A stretch of 46,882 nucleotides of DNA from Litorilituus sp. (GTDB taxonomy: Bacteria > Pseudomonadota > Gammaproteobacteria > Enterobacterales > Alteromonadaceae), in NCBI GenBank assembly GCA_030754235.1, contig JASMAS010000013.1, positions 1 through 46,882 on the forward strand, in the 5' to 3' direction. Position numbers and translations under genes: made by a program. The notes beneath the pieces are model-generated. The model saw nothing but the letters and a program-made list of their open reading frames with translations. It did no database searches and was not told the origin of the DNA. Below, in pieces: positions 44,923-46,882 of the stretch (position 1 is the stretch's first letter; each line of letters starts with the position of its first letter).

Positions 44923-45645
44923 TTACGCTTCGGCACCATCGGGAACAAAGACATAACCTAAACCCCAAACGGTTTGCAAATATCTTGGTTTGGCGGGATC
45001 TTTTTCTAACATTCTGCGTAAACGTGATACTTGTACATCAATACTACGTTCTAGTGCGGAGTAATCACGACCACGTGCCAAATTCATTAATTTATCTCGG
45101 GATAAAGGCTCTCTAGGGTGAGTAACTAACGCCTTTAATACTGCAAACTCACCACTCGTTAGAGGCATACTGATATCGCCTTTGATCATTTCTCTGGTCG
45201 CTAAATTCAGCTCGTACTCACCAAATTTAATGTTATTTTCTTCTAAAGATGGTGCTCCTGGGGCTTCTTGCACTTTACGTCTTAAGACTGCTTTAATTCG
45301 AGCAAGTAACTCTCTTGGATTAAATGGCTTAGGCATATAGTCGTCCGCGCCTAACTCTAAACCAATAATACGATCTACCTCATCACCTTTAGCGGTTAGC
45401 ATCACAATTGGCATATTATTATTTTGTTGACGTAAACGACGACAAATAGATAAACCATCTTCACCTGGCAACATTAAATCAAGCACCAATAAATGAAAGT
45501 TTTCTCGCTCAAGTAACCTATCCATTTGCTCTGAGTTTGCCGCACTTCGTACTGCAAACCCTTGCTCAACTAGATAGCGTTCTAATAATGAGCGCAAACG
45601 CATATCATCATCTACCACTAAAATTTTCTGGGTTTCCTGGGTCAT
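44923..45645 (-). CDS. ompR: Response regulator OmpR
   Basis: A 240-residue regulator with a receiver domain and a winged-helix DNA-binding domain. The phospho-acceptor is Asp56 in LLVLDLMLPGEDGL; VDDDMRLRSLLERYL, MLTAKGDEVDRIIGLELGAD and YMPKPFNPRELLARI complete the receiver. The DNA-binding part has SGEFAVLKALVTHPREPLSR and LERSIDVQVSRLRRMLE. It is very close to E. coli OmpR. It is first in the ompR-envZ operon; the promoter should lie in the 136-base gap to its right. Confidence 0.97.
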   Translation of the reverse strand: MTQETQKILVVDDDMRLRSLLERYLVEQGFAVRSAANSEQMDRLLERENFHLLVLDLMLPGEDGLSICRRLRQQNNNMPIVMLTAKGDEVDRIIGLELGADDYMPKPFNPRELLARIKAVLRRKVQEAPGAPSLEENNIKFGEYELNLATREMIKGDISMPLTSGEFAVLKALVTHPREPLSRDKLMNLARGRDYSALERSIDVQVSRLRRMLEKDPAKPRYLQTVWGLGYVFVPDGAEA

Positions 45646-45781
45646 ATTTCTCTCAGCATATTTTATTATAAGAATGACTATAAGCGATATAATGGCAAAC
45701 TTAAAAGGGCAATTAGTAAAATTTTTCAGCTATTTGTTACAATTTATGACTGCATACTATTAATTCAAATTACTGTGTTTA

Positions 45782-46261
45782 TTATAGATAATCAATTGCT
45801 TGTTCCGTAACACACTGAGTAAAGCTTTTTTTACGTTCTTCAAGAGACAAAGACAAAATAACGTTATTCACCAGCATCATTTTTTGCTCTTGTTCTGCTT
45901 TAGGCAAGTGGGCAAGTTGCTCGTTAAAGCACCCTATTAGGCCAAAGTTAATTGCCACATCAGATTGCATACTGTCTTCACCAAGGCATAACATGACATC
46001 TTCAGCCAACTGCTCTTTATTCCTTTTATTAACTAAATCAGCAAAGGGGTGATGACTTGCTACTACCTTACGAGACAGGTTACAGGCATAAAATATATCT
46101 GCCACCGCAACAATTGGAATAAGTTTTTGATGTTTTTCGTTAAATTGTTGTTTTAGCCATGCATTGTACTCTGCTTTAGCATTTTTTGAGCTTAAATCGT
46201 CCTGATAAGCACGGCAACAAAATGAGACTGTCAGCAACAAGGATAAAAACGTTATTTTCAT
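45782..46261 (-). CDS. Secreted small protein of unknown function with four mature cysteines
   Basis: A 159-residue protein. Residues 1-18 look like a signal peptide (MKITFLSLLLTVSFCCRA), probably cleaved before Tyr19; Cys16 is not in a good lipobox. The mature part is mainly helical and has Cys60, Cys92, Cys111 and Cys150, which could form two disulfides. No family is recognised. It is transcribed on the same strand as ompR-envZ but lies 136 bases upstream, so it may be a separate unit. The gene has its own gap with possible -10 hexamers (TATACT, TATAGT on the minus strand) within 50 bases. Confidence 0.6.
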   Translation of the reverse strand: MKITFLSLLLTVSFCCRAYQDDLSSKNAKAEYNAWLKQQFNEKHQKLIPIVAVADIFYACNLSRKVVASHHPFADLVNKRNKEQLAEDVMLCLGEDSMQSDVAINFGLIGCFNEQLAHLPKAEQEQKMMLVNNVILSLSLEERKKSFTQCVTEQAIDYL

Positions 46262-46734
46262 TGACTATACTAGTTTATTTACAAATGTAAGTTAAGTATA
46301 CCGCTTCTTTGTGAAGTTGCTAGTCGAAAGAGCACTCGTTTTTGCTGTACGACGAACATAGAAAAAGCGTTATATACCACCAAGATGATTGACTCACGCC
46401 ACCGTGTTAACCACAACAATAACAAACTGGATATTGTAATGTGTAAAAAACAAAAAACCCAGCAAATATGCTGGGTTTGAAAGTATAAACATCTAAAAAT
46501 GTTTTATATTAACACTGTTAAAGTTAACCTGTTAGAACGGTAGTATCCGTAACTTTTTCACTTTCGACTGAATGAATGAACAACAATTCACACAAAAACC
46601 TTACAAAACAGACTTAACAAGGGATGGCACTATAAAAAAATCAACCTTATATTTACAGATTTATTATTTATGTAAATATAAATACGAAAATACTGTGAAT
46701 AGCAACTAAAACTTACACTTTTATATTTATCCGA
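46262..46734. other. Intergenic stretch without recognised genes
   Basis: These 473 bases contain a leftward terminator (46453-46478) and AT-rich sequence. No ORF longer than about 30 codons with a ribosome site was seen. The part from 46480 to 46734 is the 3' untranslated region of the gene at the right edge; the part from 46262 to 46450 should hold the promoter of the secreted-protein gene. Confidence 0.5.
46451..46478 (-). terminator. Leftward Rho-independent terminator
   Basis: AAACCCAGC and GCTGGGTTT form a perfect 9-bp stem around AAATAT. On the minus strand it is followed by TTTTTTG and more T; on the plus strand no T-run follows. It should end the transcript of the gene at the right edge about 260 bases downstream of its stop. 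Confidence 0.8.
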
Positions 46735-46882
46735 CTACCACACAAGTTTACCATCTTTATTATCAATTTTAATTGTTTTACCTAGGGTTTTATATTGAAA
46801 GAATTCATAACCAAAGCATTGTTCAACTGCGATATCACTAACCCACTGATGTTGAAGCTTATCATCAACTGCTTTTGGCTTT
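46735..46882 (-). CDS. C-terminal end of an unidentified protein, cut by window edge
   Basis: A minus-strand frame runs from the right edge to a TAG at 46735-46737 and encodes at least 48 residues ending in IDNKDGKLVW. It includes HQWVSDIAVEQCFGYEFFQY. It is open to the window edge and lies before a well-placed leftward terminator, which supports a real gene. The visible part is too short to assign to a family. Confidence 0.55.
   Translation of the reverse strand, partial: KPKAVDDKLQHQWVSDIAVEQCFGYEFFQYKTLGKTIKIDNKDGKLVW

Overview
The window is about 47 kb of low-GC, mostly protein-coding DNA. It looks like the chromosome of a marine gammaproteobacterium of the Alteromonadales, most like Colwellia or Thalassotalea. 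That guess rests on MetJ, YheS/YheV/YheU, NudE, EnvZ/OmpR and Hsp33 of clear gammaproteobacterial type, on AT-rich codon use, and on gene order shared in part with E. coli (metJ<>metB-metL; fkpA, slyX, yheV, yheS, yheT, yheU; nudE<>yrfG; hslR-hslO, pckA, envZ-ompR). The genus is inference.

Region 1 (1-7.13 kb) is the most unusual part. A TonB-dependent receptor on the left (minus strand, cut by the window edge) is divergent from a three-gene operon: a MotA/TolQ/ExbB-like channel protein, a DUF2149 protein, and a 1,333-residue CobN-like protein with a signal peptide and a C-terminal membrane anchor. The set matches hmuR, hmuU, hmuV and hmuS of Bacteroidota haem uptake, without hmuY. A near-perfect Fur box lies between the divergent units. 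The reading is an iron-regulated haem or metalloporphyrin uptake system with a periplasmic, membrane-tethered chelatase/dechelatase and its own proton-channel pair.

Region 2 (7.1-17.9 kb) has a degenerate HD-GYP-like protein that has lost its HD histidine, a small gap with insertion-sequence-like debris, the methionine control locus (metL and metB divergent from metJ, with two MetJ-box clusters between), hemE, an AT-rich gap with an orphan terminator that may end a small RNA, an active-looking membrane diguanylate cyclase, an acyl-CoA thioesterase and an exported S1/P1 nuclease.

Region 3 (17.9-28.1 kb) has a glycosyltransferase, an FKBP-type lipoprotein, a WD40 lipoprotein with slyX, yheV, the ABC-F ATPase yheS, a Sel1-repeat protein, a structured leader with a 17-codon ORF, yheT-yheU, the nudE-cysQ operon and yrfG.

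Region 4 (28.1-40.0 kb) is a complete leftward type II secretion operon, gspC-D-E-F-G-H-I-J-K-L-M-N, translationally coupled at many joints. The prepilin peptidase (gspO/pilD) and gspAB are not in the window.

Region 5 (40.3-46.9 kb) has hslR-hslO (heat-shock redox proteostasis), pckA with a striking 13-bp inverted repeat upstream, the ompR-envZ two-component system, a small secreted cysteine-containing protein, and the C-terminal end of an unidentified gene at the right edge. I saw no tRNA, rRNA, CRISPR array or prophage.
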